Source: a virus
Virus record (IMG/VR): IMGVR_UViG_3300001848_000171
Location: 1 to 24,106 of that record
Strand: one strand, 5' to 3'
Length of the DNA: 24,106 bases
Shown here: in pieces, positions 11,836 through 21,400 of the stretch
Layout: every line of letters starts with the position of its first letter
Position numbering within the stretch: the first letter of the stretch is position 1
Notes under the pieces: generated by a model
Database searches by the model: none
What the model was told of the DNA's origin: nothing
What the model saw: only the letters and a program-made list of their open reading frames with translations
Program-made: the position numbers and the translations under genes

Positions 11836-14747
11836 ATCAAGAAGGCAACTCAGAACTAGAGAAAAGAAGTGTAGAACTTTCTATTAATGAGGTGCAATCC
11901 AATGATCAAACACAACCTGTTACAATAGATGTAGAAGCACCATCAAATGATCTTGCTGATAGGATGGCAAGTGCTTTTGATAGGAACTTAGATAAACTTA
12001 TTGAGGATGTACAAGCACCTCCACCACCAGTTAAAATATCTAAACCTAAGAAAGTAAAGGGTGTCAAGGTAAAGAAAGTTAGAACAGTAAAGATAAAACA
12101 ACATGCTTACAAACCTAAGCAAGGTAAAGACTCTAGCTTCAATGCTTTTGTAGGAAGTAAGATAGGATCTGCTTTTTCATTAGCAGCAACTGCTAGAAGA
12201 AATGCTAAACTAGCAGGTGAAGAAGCAAAACCTAAAGGTTATTTTTTAAAACAAGCATTAGGGTTTGAGTTTGGTGGAGATTTAATTAATAGAACGAGGG
12301 GAACATTTTCTAATGATCCTACAGCAGAAGATGATCCAAGTCTATCTAAGGGAGAAAGATTTGCTGCCAGGCTACAAAGAACTGAAGCTCCAATGGGAGT
12401 TAATAAATCAGCAAGCACTGTACCATATACTCAACCATCTTTATTTGATACTAATCAATACACACAGGTTGTTGATAATTCCTTAGGAGAACATATTCAA
12501 AAGGCGGTAAAGAAATTACAAAGATGTTTTGAAAAAGTTGATAAATCTCTATCAAATATATCAGCTGATAAAAATAAAGAAAAGCAAACAGTATCAGAAG
12601 AAAATACTACTATTGAAATTTTATCTGAGAAATTTTTAAAAGTAAAGGATACTATAAAAGAAAATAATGTATTGAGAAGAACTTTTAATACATTAAAATC
12701 TAAAGAAATAGAAGCGTATAAAAAAGCAGAAGAAAAAAGAAAAGAAGCTATTCAAGAATCTCAATTAGAGAATGAAAAAAATACTGCTGGCACTGTTGGT
12801 TACAATGATCCATATATAAACAAACCAAAAGGAAAAGGAATGCTTGAAAGAGCATGGGATTTTATTGCTGGTAATGATGATGAGGAAGATGATGGAGGTG
12901 ATGATAGTGGAGGTCCTAGTATAGATTTACCAGATAGAGAAAAACCTCCAAAACCTAGAGTCAAACCAAGAAGACCTGGATCAAGATTAAGATTAGCAAG
13001 AAGACAATTTAATAGAATGAGACGTGGTGTGGAAGGAGGAATAAAAAGAGCTGGAGAATTTGCTGCTGAAAAGGGTGGAAAAATTGGTGGGTTTCTACAA
13101 CGAAAGGGTGGAGATCTTTTAAATTTTGGTAAAAAATATGGAACAAAAGCTGTAGAAGCTTCAAAAGGATTGTGGGATAATATAGGAGAAAATATAGCTA
13201 AACGAGTTGCTTTTGCTGGGGCAAGAAACGCTGGTAAGTATGCTCCTGGTATATTATCAACAGGATTTTATGCAGCAGATACTGCTGATAGATTAAATAA
13301 AAAGGATTATTTTGGTGCTTGGTTGAATGGTATAGGTTATGGAGCAGATGTATTTGCTACTGGATCCGCTGCTGCTTCTGCTGGTCCACAAGCTCCTGCT
13401 ACTGGTGCTGCTGCTGGAACAGCAGAACTTGTTTCTGGTATTGCTGATAGTATTAATTTTGTTAGAGATATTTTTGGGTATTCGGAACCAAAAAAGAAAA
13501 TGTCTGAGGGTGGCATGGTTAAACTTGCCAAGGGAGGAATGGTTCCTGCTATGGTAGGTGAAGCAGGACCAGAATTAATTACACCAGCATCACCATTTGC
13601 TTCTATGCCTATGATGATGGGGTCTCCAGCAGCATCATCAATTGCTACTATACTAGGAGCAACATCTAGTGTAATGAATAGTGCTGGACCTGGCGCTGCT
13701 GCCATTAAACCTTTTATTGATCAAACCATATCTCCTCTTGCTAAAATATATGGTAAACCAGATTTGAATATACAAACTAAGGTAGGAAATAATTTAGGTA
13801 ATGTAAAAGAACCTGATCGAAAAGGTGGCATACTTGGATTGTTAAAAAAATTAGTAGGATTTATTACTGGTAAAGATGAGGGAGATGATGGAGAAGATGG
13901 TGGTGGAGATAATGGAAGTAATGATAATAATTATAATGGTGGCGGAGGAGATTGGGCTCCATTGTTAGCATTGATAAGAAAAGGTGAAGGTGGTTATGAA
14001 TCTATAGCTGGTAAAGATCCTATTAAAGGATTGACTGATTGGACTATTCAAAAAGTAGCTTCTTCTGCTCCATCATTTGCTGGTGCTTATCAATTAGATC
14101 CGCGTAGTGTTATTTCGTGGGCAAAAGATGTTGGATTGAAACCAGAAGATAAATTTAGTCCAGCAAATCAAGATAAAATTGCTGTTGGATTGATTGAAAA
14201 TAGAGCTCAAGGTAAAAAATGGAGATCAAAACAAATTAGTGATGAACAATTTGGTAATAATCTTGCTTCAATATGGGCAGCTCTTCCTGTTTTATCTCCT
14301 ACAAATGGCAAACAAAGAGGTGTTAGTTATTATGCTGGAGTAGGTTCAAACAAAGCAAATATAAAACCAGAAGAAGTAGAAGGAGCATTCAAACAAATAG
14401 GATCTGGATCATCTAATGTAGCATCTAACCCATCAACTACACCAACAAATCCTGGTAATCCATCTCCAACAACTAAAGATTCTAACCCTTCAAAAACAAA
14501 ACAAAGATCAGCAAACGCAACTAGATCAACTACTACACCATCTCCTTCTTCTAATACTAAACCAGTCACTCCTTCTCCATCTGTAGCTAATGATGGTGGT
14601 GGTATATTAAGCATCTTAAATCTTGGTGGTAAATCTTCTTCTGCTTCTGGTGGAGGTGGAGGTTTTGCTGATACATTTAAACCATTGATTGAAGCTCCTG
14701 CTGCTGCTTATACTGCTATACAGCATCTAAGACTTGCTCAGAATTAA
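11832..14747 (+). CDS. Tape-measure-like tail protein with muramidase-like domain, 971 aa
   Basis: Regions in order: disordered N terminus with a Lys/Val/Pro-rich stretch (residues about 60-95); a module shared with the next gene (about 105-190, KGYFLKQALGFEFGGDL, RTRGTFSNDP); a Lys/Glu coiled-coil region (about 215-325); an acidic patch (NDDEEDDGGDD); an Arg-rich block (RRPGSRLRLARRQFNRMRRG); an Ala/Gly-rich hydrophobic part (about 465-550); the tape-measure-type motif GGMVPAMVGEAGPELITP (GEAGPELI at 576-583); a muramidase-like domain from about residue 707 (LLALIRKGEGGYESI with E719 as candidate catalytic acid, then FAGAYQLDP) to about 850; and a Pro/Ser/Thr-rich end. It probably sets tail length and opens the cell wall. 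No T4 gp29 homolog is otherwise visible here. Confidence 0.72.
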   Translation: MNQEGNSELEKRSVELSINEVQSNDQTQPVTIDVEAPSNDLADRMASAFDRNLDKLIEDVQAPPPPVKISKPKKVKGVKVKKVRTVKIKQHAYKPKQGKDSSFNAFVGSKIGSAFSLAATARRNAKLAGEEAKPKGYFLKQALGFEFGGDLINRTRGTFSNDPTAEDDPSLSKGERFAARLQRTEAPMGVNKSASTVPYTQPSLFDTNQYTQVVDNSLGEHIQKAVKKLQRCFEKVDKSLSNISADKNKEKQTVSEENTTIEILSEKFLKVKDTIKENNVLRRTFNTLKSKEIEAYKKAEEKRKEAIQESQLENEKNTAGTVGYNDPYINKPKGKGMLERAWDFIAGNDDEEDDGGDDSGGPSIDLPDREKPPKPRVKPRRPGSRLRLARRQFNRMRRGVEGGIKRAGEFAAEKGGKIGGFLQRKGGDLLNFGKKYGTKAVEASKGLWDNIGENIAKRVAFAGARNAGKYAPGILSTGFYAADTADRLNKKDYFGAWLNGIGYGADVFATGSAAASAGPQAPATGAAAGTAELVSGIADSINFVRDIFGYSEPKKKMSEGGMVKLAKGGMVPAMVGEAGPELITPASPFASMPMMMGSPAASSIATILGATSSVMNSAGPGAAAIKPFIDQTISPLAKIYGKPDLNIQTKVGNNLGNVKEPDRKGGILGLLKKLVGFITGKDEGDDGEDGGGDNGSNDNNYNGGGGDWAPLLALIRKGEGGYESIAGKDPIKGLTDWTIQKVASSAPSFAGAYQLDPRSVISWAKDVGLKPEDKFSPANQDKIAVGLIENRAQGKKWRSKQISDEQFGNNLASIWAALPVLSPTNGKQRGVSYYAGVGSNKANIKPEEVEGAFKQIGSGSSNVASNPSTTPTNPGNPSPTTKDSNPSKTKQRSANATRSTTTPSPSSNTKPVTPSPSVANDGGGILSILNLGGKSSSASGGGGGFADTFKPLIEAPAAAYTAIQHLRLAQN

Positions 14748-14755
14748 TCTAAATA
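14748..14755 (+). promoter_or_regulatory. Possible late promoter (TCTAAATA)
   Basis: TCTAAATA directly follows the stop of the 971-aa gene, 23 nt before ATG 14779. This is the same motif-to-start spacing as at 10131 and 10905, although the match is only six of eight. It may give extra late transcription of the second tape-measure-like gene. Confidence 0.4.
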
Positions 14756-14778
14756 TTAAGTGGGGGTAATGGCATCAC

Positions 14779-17046
14779 ATGGGCGCTAGTACGGTTTCAT
14801 ATACTAAAGCAAATTACGGGAACCTAGGAAAGTGGTTTGGTGATAAGGTTAAATCTGCTGCAAACATGGCAGCGGAAGAAAGAAAGTATGCCAAAGAACA
14901 TGCTGAACAACAAAGAAAGGAAGGTGTACCTGAAGAAGAAATAAAAAAGACAGGTAAAGGATACTTCTTTGGTAAAGCATTGTCACATGAATTTGGTGGT
15001 GATTTAATTAGAAGAACAAGAGGAACATTCTCTAATGATCCATCAGATACAGAAGATCCAGCACTAACTAAACGTCAAAGGTTTTCTAACTTAGTTAGAG
15101 GTGGTGATGTAGTAACACCACAACCATATAAACAACTTGAACTAGATCTAGGTAACACTGGTGGTAAAGATAAGCAAGTTAATGTAGAAGATAAGAAATT
15201 AAAATCCTGGTTGACTGTAGCATTTGATGGCGTAGAAAAATCATATCAAACTATAGCAGATAAGTTATCTAATCTTTCTAAAGAAGATAAAGATACAAAT
15301 GATGAGCAAGTTAAAACCCATAGGTTAATAACAAAGGTTACTTCTGGATTAACTACTGTTAAAAACTTCTTCAATAAAAATAATAAGATACAAGAAGAAC
15401 AAAATAAAATAGAATCACAGCAATTAGAATTGAGTCTAGATCAATCTAATGCTGATGAGATGAAGCAAAGAGAAAATCAGTTAGAAGTACAAAAAAATTC
15501 TGATAGTGTACAACAAGTTAACGATCCTTACACACAACAAGATGGAGAAGATGAAGAGGGTGGAGGAAAGAGAAATCTTTTAGATAGAATGTTAGACTTT
15601 GATATGGATCGTCGTGGAAGATTTAGAAAGAAAGGTTTCAAAAGAAGATATGCTAGAAGAAAATTTAATAATTTCAAACGTGGATTAGGTAGAAGAACAA
15701 GAAGACTACGTAGGAGAGGAAGAGTAGGATTTGGTAGAGCTCTTAGAAGATTTAAATTATCTGAAGGTGGAACAGCAGCACCAAATATTACTAATAATAT
15801 AGATCAATCTACAGAGGTACAAACACCACAAGCACAGAATAATATAGTACCACTTTCAAAAGCTATAGAACCAAAGACTATTACAAAACCAGTACCAAAT
15901 GTAAAAGCAAAAACTAAATTAGCAAGGGGTGGTATTGTTGATAACCCAACTACTACATTACTAAGTCCTGGTCAGTCAGTGATACCATTGAATAGAAATA
16001 ATCCTGTAGCAGCAGCATTTAAACAACAAAAGCAATCCAATAATAATAAAAAAGATCCAGCAGGAAAACGAATGGGTGATCAATTAGCAACAGCATTACA
16101 GTTGCCAGCACAAGCAGCTGGTGGTTTGCTGTTGTCTACTATGGCATCTGTTTTTAAAAGACTTGGTGGTGTAGGACAGATGATTGCTCCATTCTTCACT
16201 CAATTATTCAGACCACTAGCAACTGTGTTTGGATTGCCTGCTACAGTTGTTGGATCATTATTGGGTGGTGGTCCAGCAGCTGCTGCTACTTTAGACAGTA
16301 AAGATATAGCAGATTTCCTTAAAGGTGGTAAAGATTCTGGTAAAAAACGTAAAGGTGGCAGCGGAGGAGGCGGTGGTGGAGGAGGAAATCCTCCTAGTTC
16401 TACACCAGGAAGTTTAATGGCTGATGTACAAGCAGACTTAGGTAAATCTGCTTCTGATATGAAAGGTGAGATATCTAGTAGTGGTGCTTCTGGTATAGTT
16501 GATCCAACAAAAGATGCGTGGTGTGCTGCCTATGTCAATTCACAATTGAAAAGAAATGGTATTCAAGGATCTGGATCTCCAGCAGCAGATAGTTTTGAGA
16601 AGTGGGGATCTCCAGTAGATAAAAATAATATTCAACCAGGAGATATAATTGTTGGTGATTATGGTGGAGGATCTAGATCACATGTTATGTTTGCTAATGG
16701 AACTCCTAAGGGTGGATACGTAGATCTAATTGGTGGTAATCAAAGTGGTAAAGTTAGTGCTGGTTCTATAGCATTATCGAAGATTGATTATGTAAGAAGA
16801 GCATCCACTGGAAATGTCACTGTAGCTACTAAACCAACAACAAATCCACAACCAGCTTCAAAACCAGTCGCCCCTAATACAAAACCATCTTCAGCAAATA
16901 AACCTACAACTACTGTTGTAAATAGTGGTGGATCTTCTAAACCAAAATCACCACCAGCAACACTAGATCCTATAGGAGCAGTGAGTGGTTTGATTTCTTT
17001 ATCTACTACAAATCCAGTATCTCTTCTTTATAAAGTTCATTGGTAA
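14779..17046 (+). CDS. Tape-measure-like tail protein with CHAP/NlpC-P60-like peptidase, 755 aa
   Basis: The N terminus (residues about 12-115) is paralogous to the preceding protein: GKGYFFGKALSHEFGGDLIR, RTRGTFSNDP, DPALTKRQRF. Then come a coiled-coil region (about 130-250), an acidic patch (GEDEEGGG), a very Arg-rich block (about 275-325) and a motif GGIVDNPTTTLLSPG similar to the tape-measure motif of its neighbour. After a Gly-rich linker, a cysteine peptidase domain (about 550-675) shows DAWCAAYVN with Cys582, RSHVMFANG with His635, and GGNQ with Asn654, fitting a CHAP/NlpC-P60-type peptidoglycan amidase or peptidase. A Pro/Thr-rich end follows. I keep ATG 14779 because homology with the paralog begins just after it. 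Confidence 0.72.
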   Translation: MGASTVSYTKANYGNLGKWFGDKVKSAANMAAEERKYAKEHAEQQRKEGVPEEEIKKTGKGYFFGKALSHEFGGDLIRRTRGTFSNDPSDTEDPALTKRQRFSNLVRGGDVVTPQPYKQLELDLGNTGGKDKQVNVEDKKLKSWLTVAFDGVEKSYQTIADKLSNLSKEDKDTNDEQVKTHRLITKVTSGLTTVKNFFNKNNKIQEEQNKIESQQLELSLDQSNADEMKQRENQLEVQKNSDSVQQVNDPYTQQDGEDEEGGGKRNLLDRMLDFDMDRRGRFRKKGFKRRYARRKFNNFKRGLGRRTRRLRRRGRVGFGRALRRFKLSEGGTAAPNITNNIDQSTEVQTPQAQNNIVPLSKAIEPKTITKPVPNVKAKTKLARGGIVDNPTTTLLSPGQSVIPLNRNNPVAAAFKQQKQSNNNKKDPAGKRMGDQLATALQLPAQAAGGLLLSTMASVFKRLGGVGQMIAPFFTQLFRPLATVFGLPATVVGSLLGGGPAAAATLDSKDIADFLKGGKDSGKKRKGGSGGGGGGGGNPPSSTPGSLMADVQADLGKSASDMKGEISSSGASGIVDPTKDAWCAAYVNSQLKRNGIQGSGSPAADSFEKWGSPVDKNNIQPGDIIVGDYGGGSRSHVMFANGTPKGGYVDLIGGNQSGKVSAGSIALSKIDYVRRASTGNVTVATKPTTNPQPASKPVAPNTKPSSANKPTTTVVNSGGSSKPKSPPATLDPIGAVSGLISLSTTNPVSLLYKVHW

Positions 17047-17049
17047 AAC

Positions 17050-18465
17050 ATGGCAAACGTTAATAATAAAAGTATAGAATTAATTAGAGCAACTCTATCT
17101 GATGTTAAAGGTACTGAGTATAATATTACACCAATTTGTGTGGCGTTTGCTTACTATGAAGATATATTTTCTCCATTTGTTACTGCTGTTCTACATGTGG
17201 TAGATAGTGGTATGAATTTAATTGGATCTCTACCTATTCAGGGAGGAGAAAAGGTATACCTTAAAATAAAAGATGTAAAAGATAATTTATTTGAATACGA
17301 ATTACATGTATGGAAAATATACAACAGACAGTTCAATAAGAACACACAAAGTTATAATCTTGCTTTGATATCTAAAGAGGGTTTGTATAATGAAGGAGTT
17401 AGAATAACTGAAAAACTTTCTGGTCTGCCAGATAAAATTGTGAATGATATTATGACAAAGTATCTCAACACAACTAAAAAAATTGATGCTGAGACAGCAA
17501 AGTATAATATTAATTTCTATCCAAACGGAAAGAAAGCTCACTCAATTATTCAATCAATACAATACAAATCAGTACCAAAAAGTTCAACACCTGGGACTGG
17601 TAAATCAAAAGACAGTAAAAGAACTGGATCAAAATCTTCTATTCCAACTAATACAGATGCGGCATCTGGAACTGCTGGATATCTTTTCTTTGAGAATAAA
17701 GATGGGTTTGTATTTAAATCCATGGATCTATTATGTTCTGATGGAACAGATACATTTAAAGGAGCATCACCTGTTGCTACCTATACATATAAACCAACAC
17801 TCAATCAATCCGATCCAAATAATTATTACATCATAGAAGAGTATGCTTTCACAGATGAACTTGATATGGTAGATCAAATGAGAAATGGAATCTATTCTAC
17901 CTACATGGTGTTCTATAATTATTCTACAGGTTCTTATGAAGAATACACTTTTAATTTAGCAGATACATTTAATGCTATGTCACATTTAGGTAGTCAAACA
18001 AAACTACCACAGTTTCAAAGTGACTTATCTAATTATCCCACTAGAGTTATGTCTATGATTTTAGATCATGAGACATGGTTTAGTGGTGAAGGACCAGGAT
18101 CTAATGAAGAAAAAGATTTAGGAAAAGATGCTACAAGTGGTGGATCAAATTTTCCAGACTATCAAAAGTATTATATTTCTCAGGGAATAGCAAGGAGATA
18201 TCTGATGGAGAATCAGAAGATGGAAATTGTTATTCCAGGTAACATGACATTAAAGGTTGGGGATAAGATCAAAGTTTTAATTCCTAACATGTCTGCTGAA
18301 TCTAGTAGAGAAACACAACAATATGATGAAGAAAATAGTGGTACATATTTGATATCAAAACTATCCCATAACAATATGTTTCTAAATACTTTTATGTGTA
18401 GTACAAAAATAGAATTGATTAGAGACACCTATGGTATTAAAGATTATTCCAGTAAAGTAAAGTGA
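17050..18465 (+). CDS. gp27: Baseplate central hub protein, gp27-like
   Basis: The 471-aa product has the sequence character of the gp27/gpD hub family: an N-terminal strand-rich domain with PFVTAVLHVVDSGMNLIGSL and GGEKVYLKIKDV, then LYNEGVRITEKLSGLPDKIV, a Lys/Ser/Thr-rich insertion near residues 175-200, a domain beginning GYLFFENKDGFVFKSMDLL, and an end with MTLKVGDKIKVLIP. T4 gp27 (391 aa) forms a trimer that joins the gp5 spike to the baseplate and tube. Its place directly before the gp5-like gene supports the assignment. It starts 3 nt after the previous stop. Confidence 0.85.
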   Translation: MANVNNKSIELIRATLSDVKGTEYNITPICVAFAYYEDIFSPFVTAVLHVVDSGMNLIGSLPIQGGEKVYLKIKDVKDNLFEYELHVWKIYNRQFNKNTQSYNLALISKEGLYNEGVRITEKLSGLPDKIVNDIMTKYLNTTKKIDAETAKYNINFYPNGKKAHSIIQSIQYKSVPKSSTPGTGKSKDSKRTGSKSSIPTNTDAASGTAGYLFFENKDGFVFKSMDLLCSDGTDTFKGASPVATYTYKPTLNQSDPNNYYIIEEYAFTDELDMVDQMRNGIYSTYMVFYNYSTGSYEEYTFNLADTFNAMSHLGSQTKLPQFQSDLSNYPTRVMSMILDHETWFSGEGPGSNEEKDLGKDATSGGSNFPDYQKYYISQGIARRYLMENQKMEIVIPGNMTLKVGDKIKVLIPNMSAESSRETQQYDEENSGTYLISKLSHNNMFLNTFMCSTKIELIRDTYGIKDYSSKVK

Positions 18466-18466
18466 T

Positions 18467-21400
18467 ATGGAACAAGTATTATCTACCCTCTTTCCAATAC
18501 ATCAAATAGGTTCCGATGGTTTCAACTGGTGGGTTGGACAGATCGAATCTAATAGTGGTGACGATCCTAAAAAATCTGGAAGATATAAGGTAAGAATTGT
18601 TGGACAGCATTTAAAAGATTGTAATGCTACCAAATCAGGTGACTTGCCATGGGCTAATGTAATGATGCCAGTCACTGTACCATTTACTGATGGTGGTACA
18701 AGTGGAGGTACAGTTAATTTAAAATTAGGTAACTGGGTTGTAGGATTTTATCTTGATAATGATAAACAGAAACCAATTATCATGGGATCAATTGGTCACA
18801 CTGCTGGTGCCACATTAAAAACTAATGTGGAAAAAGATCCTGATCCAAACTCAACATGTAAATCTTTTACTACATTTTTAGATCCAAAGTCTAATCCATA
18901 TCTTCATGCTCCTTTACCAGAAAAAGATAAGAAGAGTGGAGATACAACAAAAGATGATACAAAGTATACTAAAGTAGGTGAAGCTGGTCTTCCTGCTATC
19001 GCTACGGACACACCTCCTGCTGCTTTCTATGGACTGTTTGCTGAGAATACTGCTACCAATCCAACAGGTTCTAAAGTTTGTGTAGAGATTGCCAATCCAA
19101 AGTGTGGTTCTGAATCAGATTTGAAAGGTGGACTGACTAATATTCTCGGACAAATGTTGGCTGCTAATCAACAATCAGGAGGGCAGTTAGGAACTTATTA
19201 TGTTAGCAAAGTTAATGGTGAACTAACCAATTATATTAACAATGGTAGAGAGTATATAAACAAAGCGATTAGACTTGTCACTAGTTTCATTAACCGCATC
19301 AAAGGTGAGATTGTTAAGTTAATAAGAAAAGGTGTTGATAGTTTAGTACAGTTACTACTCACAGAAGATGTTGCTGCTAAAGATTCTTTAGGAAATGTTA
19401 ATACTGGTCCAGTAAACCCAGACCTAGGTATCAAACCTTTTGCTCCTGTAACTAAGAAACAAAGTAGACTCAAACCAATTCTAGATGCTGTCAATAAAGT
19501 ATTAGAAGATCTTGGTTGTAGCATAGCAGATCTTACAGATAAAATTGCTCAGTGGTTGACTGATCTTTTGTTTGGTTACTTGATGGATGCTTTCAATGCT
19601 GCCACATGTTTAATCAATTCATTAGTAGATGGAATTATCAATCAGATAATGAGTTACTTGGATGAACTCATTGCTTCTGTTCTTGGACCTCTTCAAGAGT
19701 TATTGGCAATAGTAGCATCGCCGTTAGATCTTATTGGATCTGCTATTAATAGTGTGTTCCAATTGCTGGGCATTTCTTGTGATGGACCTGGATCTCAGTG
19801 TGAAAAGGTAACAAAAGAATGTACTGATTGTGGAACAGATGAAAAGAAAGATTGGTTAGATGATTTGATATCACAGTTAGAAAATGGACCATCTTATCCT
19901 GGTTCTGTTTGTCCAGATGCTCAATCAACAGCAATCTTAGATACGCCAACAAATATTATACCAATCGGTGGTGTTCCATCACCAGTTCCAACACCATCTC
20001 CTATTGACACAGTAGTTCCTGGAGAAAAAGTAATTAAATATCAATCAAGTAATATTATTACAGTTGAAGGAAGGGATGCTGTCTTTACTGTTCTTAGAAC
20101 AGGTAACACAACAGTATCTTCAAGTGTAAGTTACACTACAATCAATGGATCGGCTACATTAGGAGTTGACTTTGTTGCTGCCACTGCTAGTACAGGAACG
20201 ATAGGATTTGCTCCTGGTGAAACCAGTAAGCAAGTTATCTACACAACTTTAGTTGATAATCTTGTCGAAGGAACAGAAAATTTCATATTTAGATTAAGTG
20301 ATGGAACAATTCCGCCAGGACATATTAATGTTTATCCAGATGGAAAAGATTTTACCTGTGAAATTTTAGATTATACTGGAGCTGGAAGCACTCCTGGTGG
20401 AGGTGGTGGAGGAGGTGGTGGAGGAACAACACCTACAGTCCCACCAATTCTTTCTATCACACAACCAGTAGTAGCTTTACCTATTCAACTCAATCCAATC
20501 CCTGTCATCCCATCGTACAGTGTAAACACAGATAAAAATTCTTATCAAGAAGGAGAGGTTGTGGTATTCAAAATTACTACAGTAAATGTTCCTGATAATA
20601 CTGTTCTCAATTACACTATGGATGGTACATATATTACAACAGAAGACATTGTTGGTGGACAATTAACAGGATCATTTACAGTATTAAATAATCAATCTCA
20701 AGTTTCAATTACTCTAGCAACCAATGTAGATACTGATGATGAAACAACTGATGAAACATTATTCTTTAGAATCGATGATACTAATGCCTTCACATCAATT
20801 ACAATTCTTGGTGAAGCATCTACCACTCCAGTCTATTCTGTAATAGCTGATAAGTATTCTTTAGCAGAAGGAGAAACAGTTACATACACAATCACTACAG
20901 TAAATGTTTCAAACAATACTGTATTAAACTACACTTTATCTGGTGATCAAATTACAAAAGATGATATTGCTAGTGGATCTTTAACAGGATCATTTACAAT
21001 ACAAAACAATACAGCAACAGTAGAAGTTAAAATAGCAGAAGATTCTATTGTAGAGCAAGCAGAACTATTGACATTTAAAATTGATAATACAACAGCATCC
21101 GTTGATGTAGTTATCACTGCTCAAAGTCAACCGTTTACAATTGATACAAACATACCTACGTATGCTTTACAAACAGATAAGTTCCAGTACGAAGAAGGAG
21201 AAACAATAGTTTATACTGTAACTACAACTAATGTTGCTGATGGTACAAAACTACAATACTCATTGTTCGGGGAACAAATTACAGCATCAGATATTAGCAC
21301 AGGGTCTTTGTATGGAACGTTCGTGATCATTAATAATCAAGCGAAGTTCTATGTCACTATAGAAAAAGATTCTGTTATAGAAAATGATGAGTCAATGAGA

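Noticed and set aside
13337-13705. Minus-strand ORF of 122 codons inside the 971-aa gene
   Set aside because: Ala/Pro-rich mirror of the Ala/Gly-rich coding strand with no ribosome-binding site; a shadow of the real gene. The minus-strand ORF at 14330-14614 is rejected for the same reason.
14769-14789. Six-codon ORF (ATG GCA TCA CAT GGG CGC TAG) overlapping the start of the 755-aa gene
   Set aside because: It has a GGGGG stretch upstream but is too short to support; probably a chance ATG ahead of the real start at 14779.
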